DNA from: Lysinibacillus xylanilyticus
GTDB lineage: Bacteria > Bacillota > Bacilli > Bacillales_A > Planococcaceae
Direction: 5' to 3'
Assembly (NCBI RefSeq): GCF_001708185.1
Contig: NZ_MDDN01000019.1
Span: forward strand, 1-59,632
DNA length: 59,632 bases
Under the pieces are notes generated by a model that had not been told where the DNA came from, ran no database searches, and saw only the letters and a list, made by a program, of their open reading frames with translations. Of this stretch, positions 42,601 to 52,230 are shown piece after piece. A program made the translations under genes and the position numbers. Within the stretch, counting starts at the first letter, position 1. Each line of letters opens with the position of its first letter.

Positions 42601-43325
42601 ACCATCGGACGAAGCTCCGGTGGAATAACTGGTAGTACATCTAAAATCATCCATTCAGGAGAGTTACCTGAGTTACGGAATGATTCAACAACTTCAAGAC
42701 GTTTAATTGCACGTGTACGACGTTGACCTTGTGCTGATTTTAACTCTTCTTTTAAAGATTGAGTTTCATCTTCAAGATCAATTTTGCCTAATAATTTTTT
42801 AATTGCTTCAGCACCCATAGATGCTTCGAATGTGTTGCCGAATTTTTCGCGATATGCACGGTACTCTTTTTCAGAAAGTAGTTGTTTACTTTCTAAGTTT
42901 GTAGCACCTGGCTCGATTACAACGTAAGAAGCAAAGTAGATTACTTCTTCTAGTGCACGTGGGGACATATCTAAAATAAGACCCATACGGCTAGGAATAC
43001 CTTTGAAGTACCAGATGTGAGATACTGGTGCTGCTAATTCGATGTGGCCCATACGTTCACGACGAACTTTAGCGCGTGTTACTTCCACTCCACAACGATC
43101 ACAAACTACGCCTTTATAGCGTACACGTTTGTATTTACCACAATGACACTCCCAGTCCTTAGTTGGACCGAAAATACGCTCACAGAATAAACCATCTTTT
43201 TCTGGTTTTAAAGTACGATAGTTGATTGTTTCAGGTTTTTTAACTTCACCGTATGACCAAGAACGGATCTTGTCAGGAGAAGCTAAACCAATTTTCATAT
43301 ATTCAAATTCATTAACGTCTATCAA
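39639..43325 (-). CDS. rpoC: RNA polymerase beta' subunit
   Basis: A 1228-aa protein with zinc ribbon [20 protein letters not shown], active-site [16 protein letters not shown] (three Mg-binding Asp), trigger loop and bridge-helix region ([20 protein letters not shown] shortened) and C-terminal [19 protein letters not shown] (shortened). The start is TTG at 43325, with GGGAGG 8 nt upstream. A 207-bp gap with a terminator-like hairpin separates it from rpoB. Confidence 0.99.
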   Translation of the reverse strand: MIDVNEFEYMKIGLASPDKIRSWSYGEVKKPETINYRTLKPEKDGLFCERIFGPTKDWECHCGKYKRVRYKGVVCDRCGVEVTRAKVRRERMGHIELAAPVSHIWYFKGIPSRMGLILDMSPRALEEVIYFASYVVIEPGATNLESKQLLSEKEYRAYREKFGNTFEASMGAEAIKKLLGKIDLEDETQSLKEELKSAQGQRRTRAIKRLEVVESFRNSGNSPEWMILDVLPVIPPELRPMVQLDGGRFATSDLNDLYRRVINRNNRLKRLLDLGAPSIIVQNEKRMLQEAVDALIDNGRRGRPVTGPGNRPLKSLSHMLKGKQGRFRQNLLGKRVDYSGRSVIVVGPNLKMYQCGLPKEMAIELFKPFVMKELVERGLAHNIKSAKRKIERLNNDVWDVLEDVIREHPVLLNRAPTLHRLGIQAFEPTLVEGRAIRLHPLVCTAYNADFDGDQMAVHVPLSAEAQAEARLLMLAAQNILNPKDGKPVVTPSQDMVLGNYYLTLEREDARGEGSIFYGPNEVLIAYDTGHVHLHTRIAIKAGSLNNPTFTEEQNDMFLLTTVGKVIFNEILPKSFPYINEPTDFNLEQETPDKFFVNLTIDEETLKELEADAAYNALDEKGKVDAQRTAVLRKHFASVPVVNPFRKKFLGNIIAEVFKRFHITETSKMLDRMKNLGFKYSTRAGITVGVSDIVVLPDKGEILAEAQEKVDKVQAQFRRGFITEEERYDRVISSWSAAKDEIQAKLMKSLEKTNPIFMMSDSGARGNASNFTQLAGMRGLMANPAGRIIELPIKSSFREGLTVLEYFISTHGARKGLADTALKTADSGYLTRRLVDVAQDVIVREDDCGTDRGLTIGALMEGTELIEALDERIIGRHTKKTIVHPETGEVILEKDGLIDQDIARTIIEVGIEEITIRSAFTCNTKHGVCKKCYGMNLATGEKVEVGEAVGIIAAQSIGEPGTQLTMRTFHTGGVAGDDITQGLPRIQEIFEARNPKGQSVISEIAGTVSDITEIREGLKEITVQGDVETRKYAAPYNARLKVQEGDFVERGQVLTEGSIDPKQLLKVKDVSTVQEYLLKEVQKVYRMQGVEIGDKHIEVMVRQMLRKVRVIEAGDTELLPGSLLDIHQFSEANADAVLNGKNPATCRPVILGITKASLETESFLSAASFQETTRVLTDAAIKGKRDELLGLKENVIIGKLVPAGTGMQRYRQIRIEKDELDTDELISAE

Positions 43326-43441
43326 GGAGCCTACCTCCCTCTAGTATAGGTCTTTATAAAGACTCTTTTACGCAGCTCGATAATCGTTTGCAAAGAAATG
43401 CCTCTTTAACAAAGGATTAAAAATAGAATGATTTATTGAAA

Positions 43442-43477
43442 GAAAAAGCCGGGCAGGGCGTTAAATCCTGCCCGGCT
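43442..43477 (-). terminator. intrinsic-terminator-like hairpin between rpoB and rpoC
   Basis: A perfect 11-bp GC-rich inverted repeat (43447-43457 with 43467-43477, AGCCGGGCAGG) with a 9-nt loop, followed on the minus strand by TTTTTCTTTC. It lies 55 nt after the rpoB stop and about 115 nt before rpoC. It has every hallmark of an intrinsic terminator, yet rpoC has no obvious strong promoter of its own. Confidence 0.8.
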
Positions 43478-43532
43478 AGTTTGAAAAATAAGTTTGACCT
43501 TATTCACAAAGGCTGTGAATTTGGGTTATCCA

Positions 43533-46500
43533 TTATTCAAAAGACTCTACTGGCTCTTCTTCTTTATCTTGCTGTGGTGCAATGTTAAGAGCATCAGCTG
43601 GTTGAAGATCATCTTCCTCGTCTAAGTCACGAAGTTCTACCTCTTCATCATTAACTGTTAACATTTTCACATCCATACCAAGAGATTGAAGTTCTTTAAT
43701 CAATACTTTGAATGATTCAGGAACGCCTGGCTCTGGTACACTTTCACCTTTAACGATTGCTTCGTATGTTTTCACACGACCAACAACGTCATCAGATTTA
43801 ACTGTTAAGATTTCTTGAAGTGTGTAAGCAGCACCGTATGCTTCAAGTGCCCATACTTCCATCTCACCAAAACGTTGTCCACCGAACTGTGCTTTACCAC
43901 CAAGTGGCTGTTGAGTAACAAGTGAGTAAGGACCAGTTGAACGTGCGTGAAGTTTATCATCAACCATGTGAGCAAGTTTGATCATGTACATGATCCCTAC
44001 TGATACGCGGTTATCAAATGGTTCACCTGAACGTCCATCATACAGGATTGTTTTACCATCACGGTTCATACCTGCTTCTTCCATCGTTTCCCAAACATCT
44101 TCCTCGTTGGCACCATCAAATACTGGAGTTGCCATATGAACGCCTAAGTAACGAGAAGCCATACCTAAGTGTAGCTCTAAAACTTGTCCGATGTTCATAC
44201 GAGAAGGTACGCCTAGTGGGTTTAACATGATATCGACAGGAGTTCCGTCTGGCATGAATGGCATATCCTCTTCCGGTAAGATACGAGAGATAACCCCTTT
44301 GTTACCATGACGTCCGGCCATTTTGTCCCCAACGCGAATTTTACGCTTTTGAACAATGTAAGCACGAACTAATTGGTTAACACCTGGTGGTAATTCATCG
44401 CCATCTTCACGGTTAAATACTTTCACGTCAAGAATAATACCACCAGCACCGTGTGGTACACGTAATGAAGTATCACGAACTTCACGAGCTTTTTCACCGA
44501 AGATAGCATGTAATAGGCGTTCTTCAGCAGTTAATTCTGTAACTCCCTTAGGTGTTACTTTACCTACAAGAATGTCACCGTCACGTACTTCTGCACCGAT
44601 ACGGATGATACCACGTTCGTCTAAGTTACGAAGTGCATCTTCCCCGACGTTTGGAATATCGCGAGTGATTTCTTCAGGTCCTAATTTTGTATCACGAGAC
44701 TCTGATTCATATTCTTCAATATGAACAGATGTATAAACATCGTCTTTTACAAGGCGTTCGCTCATGATAACAGCATCCTCATAGTTAAAGCCGTTCCAAG
44801 TCATGAACGCCACAAGTACGTTACGACCAAGAGCAAGTTCACCATTTTCCATAGATGGACCATCTGCTAAAATATCACGAGGTTTCACACGTTCGCCAAC
44901 TTTTACAAGTGGACGTTGGTTGTATGAAGTACCTTGGTTAGAACGAATGAATTTTTGTAATTTATATTTTGTTAAATCGCCTTTAACTTCTTTACCATCG
45001 ACGACTTCAATTCGACGAACATGGATAGAGCGAGCTTCTACATGCTCAACAATACCATCATATTTCGCTACTACAGCCGCACCAGAGTCACGCGCATCAA
45101 CATGTTCCATACCAGTACCAACGAATGGTGCTTCTGGGTTAAGAAGAGGAACTGCTTGACGTTGCATGTTGGCACCCATAAGTGCACGGTTCGAGTCATC
45201 GTTTTCTAAGAACGGGATACATGCAGTCGCAGCCGAAACTACTTGTTTAGGAGAAACGTCCATGTAGTCCATTTGTGCTTTATTGAATACTGTATTATCC
45301 CCACGGAAACGACCTACTACTTCGTCTTTAGCAAATGTACCATCAGGATTTAATAGTGAGTTCGCTTGTGCTACATAGTAGTTATCTTCTTCGTCAGCTG
45401 TTAAATAATCAATTTGCTCCGTTACTCTACCTGTCTCGTGGTCAATACGACGATAAGGTGTTTCAATGAATCCAAATTTATTTACTTTGGCAAATGAAGA
45501 TAATGAGTTGATTAAACCAATGTTTGGACCCTCTGGTGTCTCGATAGGACACATACGACCATAGTGAGAATAGTGAACGTCACGTACTTCAAATCCTGCA
45601 CGCTCACGTGTTAAACCACCAGGTCCTAATGCAGAAAGACGACGTTTATGTGTTAATTCTGCCAATGGGTTTGTTTGGTCCATGAATTGTGATAACTGAG
45701 AGCTACCGAAGAACTCTTTAATTGACGCAATTACTGGACGAATATTAATTAATTGTTGTGGTACGATAGCAGCTGTATCATTAATAGACATACGCTCACG
45801 TACTACACGTTCCATACGAGATAAACCGATACGGAATTGGTTTTGTAACAGCTCACCAACAGAGCGTAGACGACGGTTACCTAAGTGGTCGATATCATCT
45901 GTTGCCCCTACTTGGTAAAGTAAGTTGAAGAAATAACTTACTGAAGATAATACGTCAGCAGGTGTAATATTCTTCACTTCTTCATCGATGTACGCATTAC
46001 CAATAATATTGATTTCTTTTTGTGCTTCATCTTTTGGTGCATAAATTTTAATAGACTGAATTGTTACGTCATCCTCAAGCACTCCACCTACTTGTGATAA
46101 AGTGCGGTAACCGATTCCTTTTGATGAATCTTCTAGATACGGTAAGATTTTATCTAAAGTACGACGGTCAAGAACTGTACCTTTCTCTACTAAAATTTCG
46201 CCTGTTTCTGGGTCTACAAGCGTTTCAGCAATCGTTTGGTTAAATAAACGATTTTTGATATGAAGCTTTTTATTCATTTTGTAGCGACCAACATTCGCTA
46301 AATCATAGCGTTTTGCATCAAAGAAACGAGAGTATAATAAACTCTTCGCACTTTCAACTGTTGGTGGCTCACCTGGACGTAAACGTTCATAGATTTCTAA
46401 AAGTGCTTTTTCTGTACTTTCAGAGTTATCCTTTTCTAGCGTGTTACGTAAATACTCGTTGTCACCGATAATATCGATAATTTCTTGGTCTGAACCGAAA

Positions 46501-47099
46501 CCTAATGCACGAAGTAACACTGTTGCTGGTAGCTTACGCGTACGGTCAATACGTACATATACTACGTCTTTCGCATCAGTTTCATATTCTAACCATGCAC
46601 CGCGGTTCGGAATAACTGTAGCTCCAAAACCTTTTTTACCGTTTTTATCAGTTTTATCATGGAAATACACACTCGGTGAACGAACTAATTGTGAAACGAT
46701 AACACGTTCAGCACCATTGATAATGAACGTACCTGTCTCTGTCATTAATGGGAAGTCACCCATGAAGACATCCTGTTCTTTCACTTCGTCTGTTTCTTTG
46801 TTGTAAAGACGTACTTTCACACGTAATGGAGCTGCGTAAGTAACATCTCGCTCTTTACACTCATCGACATCATACTTAGGATCACCTAATGAATAATCGA
46901 TAAATTCTAATGAAAGATTGCCTGTAAAGTCCTCGATCGGCGAAATGTCACGGAACATTTCACGTAAACCTTCTTCAAGGAACCACTCGTAAGACGCCGT
47001 TTGAATCTCAATCAGATTTGGAAGCTCAAGCACCTCTTTAATACGCGCAAAGCTTCTACGCTGGCGGTGTTGTCCATACTGAACTAGTTGACCTGTCAA
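43533..47099 (-). CDS. rpoB: RNA polymerase beta subunit
   Basis: A 1188-aa protein. The rifampicin region reads [28 protein letters not shown] (shortened: [22 protein letters not shown]), wild-type at all classical resistance positions. C-terminal [20 protein letters not shown] and [18 protein letters not shown] are canonical. The start is TTG at 47099 (MTGQLVQYG, as in B. subtilis) because GAGGGG lies 8 nt upstream; the GTG at 47108 is inside that site. Confidence 0.99.
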   Translation of the reverse strand: MTGQLVQYGQHRQRRSFARIKEVLELPNLIEIQTASYEWFLEEGLREMFRDISPIEDFTGNLSLEFIDYSLGDPKYDVDECKERDVTYAAPLRVKVRLYNKETDEVKEQDVFMGDFPLMTETGTFIINGAERVIVSQLVRSPSVYFHDKTDKNGKKGFGATVIPNRGAWLEYETDAKDVVYVRIDRTRKLPATVLLRALGFGSDQEIIDIIGDNEYLRNTLEKDNSESTEKALLEIYERLRPGEPPTVESAKSLLYSRFFDAKRYDLANVGRYKMNKKLHIKNRLFNQTIAETLVDPETGEILVEKGTVLDRRTLDKILPYLEDSSKGIGYRTLSQVGGVLEDDVTIQSIKIYAPKDEAQKEINIIGNAYIDEEVKNITPADVLSSVSYFFNLLYQVGATDDIDHLGNRRLRSVGELLQNQFRIGLSRMERVVRERMSINDTAAIVPQQLINIRPVIASIKEFFGSSQLSQFMDQTNPLAELTHKRRLSALGPGGLTRERAGFEVRDVHYSHYGRMCPIETPEGPNIGLINSLSSFAKVNKFGFIETPYRRIDHETGRVTEQIDYLTADEEDNYYVAQANSLLNPDGTFAKDEVVGRFRGDNTVFNKAQMDYMDVSPKQVVSAATACIPFLENDDSNRALMGANMQRQAVPLLNPEAPFVGTGMEHVDARDSGAAVVAKYDGIVEHVEARSIHVRRIEVVDGKEVKGDLTKYKLQKFIRSNQGTSYNQRPLVKVGERVKPRDILADGPSMENGELALGRNVLVAFMTWNGFNYEDAVIMSERLVKDDVYTSVHIEEYESESRDTKLGPEEITRDIPNVGEDALRNLDERGIIRIGAEVRDGDILVGKVTPKGVTELTAEERLLHAIFGEKAREVRDTSLRVPHGAGGIILDVKVFNREDGDELPPGVNQLVRAYIVQKRKIRVGDKMAGRHGNKGVISRILPEEDMPFMPDGTPVDIMLNPLGVPSRMNIGQVLELHLGMASRYLGVHMATPVFDGANEEDVWETMEEAGMNRDGKTILYDGRSGEPFDNRVSVGIMYMIKLAHMVDDKLHARSTGPYSLVTQQPLGGKAQFGGQRFGEMEVWALEAYGAAYTLQEILTVKSDDVVGRVKTYEAIVKGESVPEPGVPESFKVLIKELQSLGMDVKMLTVNDEEVELRDLDEEDDLQPADALNIAPQQDKEEEPVESFE

Positions 47100-47296
47100 C
47101 TCATTCACCCCTCAATAAAGCGATATTAGGTCTTTGCAAATTCATACAAATAGTGTATGATTTCGAAAGACAAAAAGAAAACGAGTCTTCAAAAAGATCT
47201 CATTTTCGGTTAACTAAACTTATCTTGGCAAGTATACCCACATTTAAACAATCATATACAAAAGGGCACACGACCTCAAAATAATATTTTTGCATT

Positions 47297-47325
47297 GTAT
47301 CATGTTATCATAGCCGATTTGTCAA
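47297..47325 (-). promoter_or_regulatory. candidate sigma-A promoter of rpoB-rpoC
   Basis: Minus-strand TTGACA (47320-47325), a 17-bp spacer and TGATAC (47297-47302). An alternative overlapping reading uses TTGACT and TAACAT. It lies about 200 nt upstream of rpoB, right after the methyltransferase start-distal end. A weak hairpin with T-run (about 47178-47212) lies in the leader. Confidence 0.7.
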
Positions 47326-47349
47326 GTCAATATTTTATACATATTTCAC

Positions 47350-47952
47350 TTATTTTTTTGCACGTACTATCCAGTACCCTTTTTTCTTCTCCACAACATC
47401 GACTTCTGAAAATTTTTCTTCTAAGTAACTTACCGTTGATGGTGCACCTTGCTTCTTCTGTATAACTACCCACAGCTCACCGGATGTCGCTAACTTATCG
47501 TAAGCACCATCGTAAAAACGGAAAACTGTTTCCTTTCCTGCACGAATTGGAGGATTAGTTAATATAGCTGCAGCTTTTACATTTTCTTCGACCATCGATA
47601 GTCCGTCACTCACAAATATTCGTACATTTTGAACACCGTTTACTTGCGCATTTTTTTGCGAAAGCGCGACTGCACGTTCATTAATATCCATCATAAAAAC
47701 GGTACGGTCTGGGTTTGTTTTGGCGATCGATAATCCTATTGGTCCGTAGCCACAACCCACATCCAAAATTGCACCATCAATATCAGGCATTTGAAAAGCA
47801 TCTATTAAGACACGGGATCCAAAATCTACTTCGCTTTTACTAAATACACCTGCATCCGTTTCAAAGGAAAACGTATGACCTAATAATTTGAAGGTCCAAT
47901 GACGAGGTTTACTCTCAGTTTGAGGCTTACTTGTATAATAATGATCTGACAT
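47350..47952 (-). CDS. class I SAM-dependent methyltransferase YbxB (RsmC/RlmG-like)
   Basis: A 200-aa protein with SAM motif LDVGCGYGPIGLSIAK and the NPPI catalytic motif (LTNPPIRAG) of base N-methyltransferases. Its architecture matches the short C-terminal half of RsmC/RlmG 16S/23S guanine-N2 methyltransferases; target not established. ATG at 47952 is chosen for GAGGAGG 7 nt upstream. Located between rplL and rpoB as ybxB is in B. subtilis. Confidence 0.9.
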   Translation of the reverse strand: MSDHYYTSKPQTESKPRHWTFKLLGHTFSFETDAGVFSKSEVDFGSRVLIDAFQMPDIDGAILDVGCGYGPIGLSIAKTNPDRTVFMMDINERAVALSQKNAQVNGVQNVRIFVSDGLSMVEENVKAAAILTNPPIRAGKETVFRFYDGAYDKLATSGELWVVIQKKQGAPSTVSYLEEKFSEVDVVEKKKGYWIVRAKK

Positions 47953-47974
47953 TTTCACGCCTCCTCAGAATGAA

Positions 47975-48003
47975 GAAAAAAGCTCGCCGCAATGACGAGC
48001 TTT
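47975..48003 (-). terminator. intrinsic terminator after rplL
   Basis: An 8-bp stem (47979-47986 with 47996-48003, AAAGCTCG) extended by CGC/GCG-like pairs and followed on the minus strand by TTTTTTC, 26 nt after the rplL stop. Confidence 0.85.
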
Positions 48004-48028
48004 CCTCTTGTTTAAAAGTAATGCGAGA

Positions 48029-48391
48029 TTACTTAACTTCTACAGATGCGCCAACTTCTTCAAGTTTAGCTTTGATTTGTTCAGCTTCATCTTTAGAAAC
48101 GCCTTCTTTAAGAGCTTTAGGAGCGTTATCTACTACTTCTTTAGCTTCTTTAAGACCTAAACCAGTGATTTCACGAACCACTTTGATTACTTTAATTTTT
48201 TCTGCACCAGCAGATGCTAATACTACGTCAAACTCAGTTTTTTCTTCAGCAGCGCCAGCAGCAGCACCACCTACTACTGCTACAGGAGCAGCAGCTGTTA
48301 CACCGAATTCTTCTTCGATAGCTTTTACTAAATCGTTTAATTCAAGAACTGTCATAGCTTTGATAGCTTCTAAGATTTGCTCTTTATTCAT
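48029..48391 (-). CDS. rplL: 50S ribosomal protein L7/L12 (bL12)
   Basis: A 120-aa protein: short N-terminal dimerisation helices ([17 protein letters not shown]), an Ala/Gly-rich hinge ([19 protein letters not shown] shortened) and C-terminal factor-binding domain with [21 protein letters not shown] (shortened). Forms the stalk with L10. GGAGG upstream. Confidence 0.98.
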   Translation of the reverse strand: MNKEQILEAIKAMTVLELNDLVKAIEEEFGVTAAAPVAVVGGAAAGAAEEKTEFDVVLASAGAEKIKVIKVVREITGLGLKEAKEVVDNAPKALKEGVSKDEAEQIKAKLEEVGASVEVK

Positions 48392-48463
48392 TATAATTTC
48401 CTCCTAATTGGATAATGTTTTATTTTTGCGGGTCAGGCCGCAGAAGTTATAGTGCGTAAGAAA

Positions 48464-48964
48464 TTACGCGCCTTGTTCTTCTTTTTGTTCTGCAACAGCT
48501 TTTGTTGCAAGTGCGAAGTTGCGCACTGGAGCTTGAAGTACAGATAAAAGCATAGAAAGAAGACCTTCGCGTGATGGAAGTTCTGCAAGTGCTTTAACAT
48601 CTTCAACAGAAGAGATTGTACCTTCGATAATACCTGCTTTAATTTCTAAAGCTTCATTTTTCTTAGCGAACTCGTTGATGATTTTAGCAGGAGCTACAAC
48701 ATCTTCATTTGAGAACGCAATTGCGTTAGGACCAACTAATACGTCGTTGATTCCTTCAAGGCCAACAGCTTCAGTAGCACGACGTGTTAAAGTGTTTTTG
48801 TAAACTTTGAACTCAACGCCAGCTTCACGAAGTTGCTTACGAAGCTCAGTTACTTGTGCAACGTTAAGACCACGGTAATCCACAACTACTACAGAAGCAG
48901 CGTTTTGGAATTTTTCAGTAATCTCTTGAACTTGTACTTGTTTGTTTTCGATTGCTTTGCTCAT
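48464..48964 (-). CDS. rplJ: 50S ribosomal protein L10 (uL10)
   Basis: A 166-aa stalk-base protein: [23 protein letters not shown] (shortened), [12 protein letters not shown] and [22 protein letters not shown] (shortened), with a C-terminal helix that binds L12 dimers. AGGAGG upstream. Preceded by the L10 leader, through which L10-L12 controls its own synthesis in Bacillota. Confidence 0.98.
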   Translation of the reverse strand: MSKAIENKQVQVQEITEKFQNAASVVVVDYRGLNVAQVTELRKQLREAGVEFKVYKNTLTRRATEAVGLEGINDVLVGPNAIAFSNEDVVAPAKIINEFAKKNEALEIKAGIIEGTISSVEDVKALAELPSREGLLSMLLSVLQAPVRNFALATKAVAEQKEEQGA

Positions 48965-49145
48965 GATGACACCTCCTATTAGAATGGGTCATTTATACCG
49001 TCAAAAGAAAAGCCTCTGGGTCACATAGACACAGAGGCTGAAAGTCATCATCTTTAATAAGAATCCGAATTCCGATGTCCTCGGTAGGATCATTAAGTGA
49101 CAAGTCACTCCTACTGTCTACGGTACAAATGGATGATTCACAACA
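48965..49145 (-). promoter_or_regulatory. L10 leader with transcription attenuator
   Basis: On the minus strand the leader contains CCGTAGACAGTAGGAGTGAC (about 49103-49122) and CCTACCGAGG (about 49078-49087), the conserved paired strands of the Rfam L10 leader. These are followed by a terminator stem (49011-49017 with 49032-49038, AGCCTCT.. paired) and TTTTCTTTT before rplJ. This fits L10(L12)4-dependent premature termination known in B. subtilis. Confidence 0.88.
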
Positions 49146-49151
49146 GCAACC

Positions 49152-49180
49152 ATCTTATCATAGATAGACAGCGCCGTCAA
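49152..49180 (-). promoter_or_regulatory. sigma-A promoter of rplJ-rplL
   Basis: Minus-strand TTGACG (49175-49180), 17-bp spacer and TAAGAT (49152-49157), directly after the rplA stop at 49203 and upstream of the L10 leader. Confidence 0.85.
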
Positions 49181-49202
49181 CAGGTTTACATAAAAACTTT
49201 AA

Positions 49203-49901
49203 TTATTTTACTACTACGTTTGAAGCGTCAATTTTAATAGCTGGACCCATTGTAGTTGTAACGTTTACAGATTTCATGTAAGTACCTTTAGCTGCAGCAG
49301 GTTTTGCTTTTTGCACTACATCAAAAACAGTTAAGAAGTTTTCTACTAATTTTTCTGTAGAGAAAGAAGCTTTACCGATAGGTGCGTGGATGATACCAGC
49401 TTTATCTGCACGGTATTCTACTTTACCAGCTTTAATTTCGTTGATAGCTTTTGTTACATCGAAAGTAACTGTACCAGTTTTAGGGTTTGGCATTAAACCT
49501 TTAGGTCCTAATACACGACCAAGTTTACCAACTTCACCCATCATGTCAGGAGTTGCAACGATTACATCGAAATCAAACCAACCTTGTTGGATTTTTTGGA
49601 TGTATTCTGCATCGCCTACATAGTCAGCACCAGCAGCTTCAGCTTCTTTAAGTTTTTCACCTTTAGCGAATACTAATACACGTTGAGTTTTACCAGTACC
49701 GTTTGGTAGCACTACTGCACCACGGATTTGTTGGTCGTTTTTACGAGTATCGATTCCTAAACGGAAAGCAACTTCTACAGTAGCGTCGAAGTTCACTGTG
49801 CTAGTTTTTTGAGCAAGTTCGATTGCTTCTTGAGCGCCGTATAATGCGTTACGGTCGATTAATTTTGCTGCATCTTGCAGTTTTTTACCTTTTTTAGCCA
49901 T
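49203..49901 (-). CDS. rplA: 50S ribosomal protein L1 (uL1)
   Basis: A 232-aa protein: [36 protein letters not shown] (shortened), [20 protein letters not shown] and C-terminal GPAIKIDAS. It forms the mobile L1 stalk and controls E-site tRNA release. GGAGGAAT upstream. Follows rplK after a hairpin. Confidence 0.98.
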   Translation of the reverse strand: MAKKGKKLQDAAKLIDRNALYGAQEAIELAQKTSTVNFDATVEVAFRLGIDTRKNDQQIRGAVVLPNGTGKTQRVLVFAKGEKLKEAEAAGADYVGDAEYIQKIQQGWFDFDVIVATPDMMGEVGKLGRVLGPKGLMPNPKTGTVTFDVTKAINEIKAGKVEYRADKAGIIHAPIGKASFSTEKLVENFLTVFDVVQKAKPAAAKGTYMKSVNVTTTMGPAIKIDASNVVVK

Positions 49902-49953
49902 TATATAATTCCTCCTTGATTGTGGTTATAGCGGATTTTACCTCCCACGAATA

Positions 49954-49988
49954 AAGGTTGCGCGTTCACAAAGAAACTCCGCAACCTT
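49954..49988 (-). promoter_or_regulatory. hairpin with T-run between rplK and rplA
   Basis: A perfect 9-bp inverted repeat (49954-49962 with 49980-49988, AAGGTTGCG) with a 17-nt loop, followed on the minus strand by TTTATTCG. It could be a partial terminator or an RNA element controlling rplA. L1-mediated control is only an inference. Confidence 0.5.
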
Positions 49989-50020
49989 CCAAAAAACAAA
50001 TACATCATCAAGTAATGGGA

Positions 50021-50446
50021 TTAGTCTTCGATAACAATACCCATGCTTCGTGCAGTACCTTCAACCATTAACATAGCAGCTTCTACTGAAGCAGCGTTAA
50101 GGTCTGGCATTTTAGTTTCAGCGATTTCGCGAACTTTATCACGTTTAACCGTTGCCACTTTTTTACGGTTTGGTTCACCAGATCCAGATTGGATACCAGC
50201 TGCTACTTTAAGTAGAACTGCTGCAGGTGGAGTTTTTGTAATGAAAGTGAAAGAACGGTCTTCGAATACTGAAATTTCAACTGGAATAATAAGACCAGCT
50301 TGATCAGCAGTACGCGCATTGAATTCTTTACAGAATCCCATGATGTTCACACCCGCTTGACCTAATGCAGGACCAACCGGCGGAGCTGGATTTGCTTTAC
50401 CAGCAGGGATTTGAAGTTTTACAACTTTAATAACTTTTTTAGCCAC
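50021..50446 (-). CDS. rplK: 50S ribosomal protein L11 (uL11)
   Basis: A 141-aa protein: [34 protein letters not shown] (shortened: [16 protein letters not shown]), [19 protein letters not shown] and GTARSMGI. It binds the GTPase-associated centre and is needed for RelA activation. GTG start at 50446 with GGAGG 8 nt upstream; the longer frame to 50497 precedes the ribosome site. Confidence 0.98.
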
Positions 50447-50583
50447 GAGACACACCTCCTTAAGTCCGTGATGTGGTAATTGGGTTGCCCCTCCCACTCA
50501 ATATCTGTCTGTCAGCTAATTGCCGATAACATTAAAATTATCATTGCAGACGTCAAACCAAAGTATGACAATCTGACCTAGAA

Positions 50584-50612
50584 ATGATACCACTTTTAAT
50601 TTTTTTAAGCAA
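50584..50612 (-). promoter_or_regulatory. sigma-A promoter of rplK-rplA
   Basis: Minus-strand TTGCTT (50607-50612), a 17-bp spacer and TATCAT (50584-50589), between nusG and rplK. The 130-nt leader that follows can form secondary structure. Confidence 0.8.
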
Positions 50613-50672
50613 GTAGTAATTAACAAAATCTGCGACATACGTCTTAGACATATGTCACTTTAGTTACTAGAA

Positions 50673-51206
50673 CTACATTTTTTGTATTTGCTCAAAATCT
50701 AGTTCCATAATTGTTTCGCGACCAAACATGTCGACAGAAACTTTCACTTTTCCTTTTTCAGTATCAATTTCTTCAACACGTCCTTGGAAGTGAGCAAAAG
50801 GCCCTTCTAATACTTCTACTGCTTCTCCAACAGAAATATCAATCTCGACAATTTTGTCAGTCATTCCCATTTGTTGTAATAGACGATCCGCTTCTTCAGG
50901 TAATAAAGGTGTCGGTTTTGCACCACCACCAGATGAACCGATAAAGCCAGTTACACCTGGCGTATTACGTACAACATACCATGAATCATCTGTCATAATT
51001 AGCTCTACTAAAACATAACCAGGGAAAACTTTACGCATCATTGTACGCTTTTTCCCATCCTTCATTTCTGTTTCTTCGTGTTCAGGCACAATAACACGGA
51101 AAATCTTATCCTGCATACCCATTGTTTCTACACGTTTCTCTAGGTTTGCTTTTACTCGGTTTTCATACCCTGAATACGTATGAACAACATACCAATTTTT
51201 CTCCAT
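50673..51206 (-). CDS. nusG: transcription elongation/antitermination factor NusG
   Basis: A 177-aa protein with NGN domain (MEKNWYVVHTYSGYENRVKANL shortened; VFPGYVLVELIMTDDSWYVVRNTPGVTGFIG shortened) and C-terminal KOW (VEVLEGPFAHFQGRV). In Bacillus it stimulates pausing and couples to other factors. secE normally lies just upstream; here a 567-bp repeat-bearing gap separates them. Confidence 0.98.
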   Translation of the reverse strand: MEKNWYVVHTYSGYENRVKANLEKRVETMGMQDKIFRVIVPEHEETEMKDGKKRTMMRKVFPGYVLVELIMTDDSWYVVRNTPGVTGFIGSSGGGAKPTPLLPEEADRLLQQMGMTDKIVEIDISVGEAVEVLEGPFAHFQGRVEEIDTEKGKVKVSVDMFGRETIMELDFEQIQKM

Positions 51207-51248
51207 AACTACTAGGACTCCTCGTCCGTCCCTCCCTTACCAAATCAA

Positions 51249-51436
51249 TTACGCCTTGGCGTAATTGTGTCTGGATTTTGTATTGTGCTTGCACAATTGG
51301 TTCCTTTCAAAATCCGCGACATCTGCCAATGACTTTATCTTCATTCAGTCGGTGTTTTAACACTTACTAAAAAGGAACTGCATTTGCATTTATCCTACCA
51401 CTTTTAGAAGCAGGAATCTTCTACTGAATGAAGATA
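51249..51436. repeat. dispersed repeat family 2, copy A
   Basis: This begins with an AATTACGCC/GGCGTAATT palindrome (51249-51268) and carries TTTATCTTCATTCAG (51334-51348) with its inverted partner CTGAATGAAGATA (51424-51436). Between them the sequence aligns with the copy at 57113-57275 (for instance the ACTGCATTTGCATTTATCC / ACTACATCCTCATTCATCT and ACCAC.TT..AG segments). It sits in the secE-nusG gap. Confidence 0.75.
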
Positions 51437-51652
51437 CAAGTGAAAAAATGAATCGCGATATACACTAAGCGTATCCTTTACTCTTTTCACAAACTACCTA
51501 TTAGAAAAACATTGCTTCCGCTAATAGTCTAGTGAAAGCCCGATGATCTATACCAAAACTAGCATAGTCATCTATTGCTACCCTCATACTATCCCTAGTA
51601 GCATACTTATCATATTGAGAATATTTTACTGCTGTTCACTTCTTCAATTTCA

Positions 51653-51700
51653 CCTTGGCGTAATTCTTTCGCACAGAAAAGATCTGCCGAATGAAGATAA
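51653..51700. repeat. dispersed repeat family 2, short copy C
   Basis: It begins CCTTGGCGTAATT and ends CCGAATGAAGATAA, matching the outer ends of copies A and B but without the central part, so it may be an internally deleted copy. It lies at the secE side of the secE-nusG gap; the 215 bp between C and A show no gene. Confidence 0.6.
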
Positions 51701-51708
51701 AACAAACG

Positions 51709-51737
51709 AAAAAACCCGTTTATTGTAATGACGGGCT
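51709..51737 (-). terminator. terminator-like hairpin after secE
   Basis: A short stem (51713-51719 with 51731-51737, ACCCGT pairing) followed on the minus strand by TTTTTTCG, about 40 nt after the secE stop. It would limit read-through into nusG. Confidence 0.6.
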
Positions 51738-51773
51738 ATTTCAGAAGTATTAACATGCTATTCACTAAATAAA

Positions 51774-51959
51774 TTATAACTCTAAGTACCAGCGGAGTAA
51801 TGATGAAATACCTAAATCAACTAACACAAAAAATAAAGCCATAATTACAACAGTTGAAATTACAACGACTGTATATTTCGTCAGTTCTTTACTTTTTGGC
51901 CAGCTTGTTTTGCGCATTTCCGACATTACATTGCTGAAAAAGCCTTTAATCTTGCCCAT
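51774..51959 (-). CDS. secE: preprotein translocase subunit SecE
   Basis: A 61-aa single-span protein: amphipathic N-terminal helix with MRKTSWPKSKELTKYT, then one transmembrane helix (VVVISTVVIMALFFVLVDLGI shortened). It clamps SecY. The RKTSWP motif is diagnostic. Confidence 0.96.
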   Translation of the reverse strand: MGKIKGFFSNVMSEMRKTSWPKSKELTKYTVVVISTVVIMALFFVLVDLGISSLLRWYLEL

Positions 51960-52007
51960 TCTAGCCTGACCTCCGAATCAATCATATCTGTCTATTTACA
52001 AATTGTT

Positions 52008-52154
52008 TTATAGCGTTTGTTTATGCATTGTATGTTCATTGCAATGCGAGCAAAATTTCTTTAATTCGAGGCGTACAGTTGAACCTTCCTTAGCAGGAAA
52101 CGTGTAATTTCTCGATCCACATTTTTCGCAATTTAAAACGACTTTTTTTGCCAT
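52008..52154 (-). CDS. rpmG: 50S ribosomal protein L33 (bL33), zinc-binding form
   Basis: A 48-aa protein: MAKKVVLNCEKCGSRNYTF with Cys9-x-x-Cys12 and FCSHCNEHTMHKQT with a second CxxC, the zinc-ribbon form. Start at 52154; the frame upstream extends into the sigH end. Between sigH and secE as in Bacillus. Confidence 0.96.
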   Translation of the reverse strand: MAKKVVLNCEKCGSRNYTFPAKEGSTVRLELKKFCSHCNEHTMHKQTL

Positions 52155-52230
52155 ATAATCACCTTTTCGGCACTTTGTCTTTTCAAGACTAACACCTATA
52201 TTTGTCAATGTCAACAAGGGTATGCAACCG

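Noticed and set aside
51249..51268. AATTACGCC/GGCGTAATT palindrome as a nusG operator or terminator
   Set aside because: The same head sequence recurs in copies B and C of the repeat, so it is better explained as part of the element; no T-run follows.
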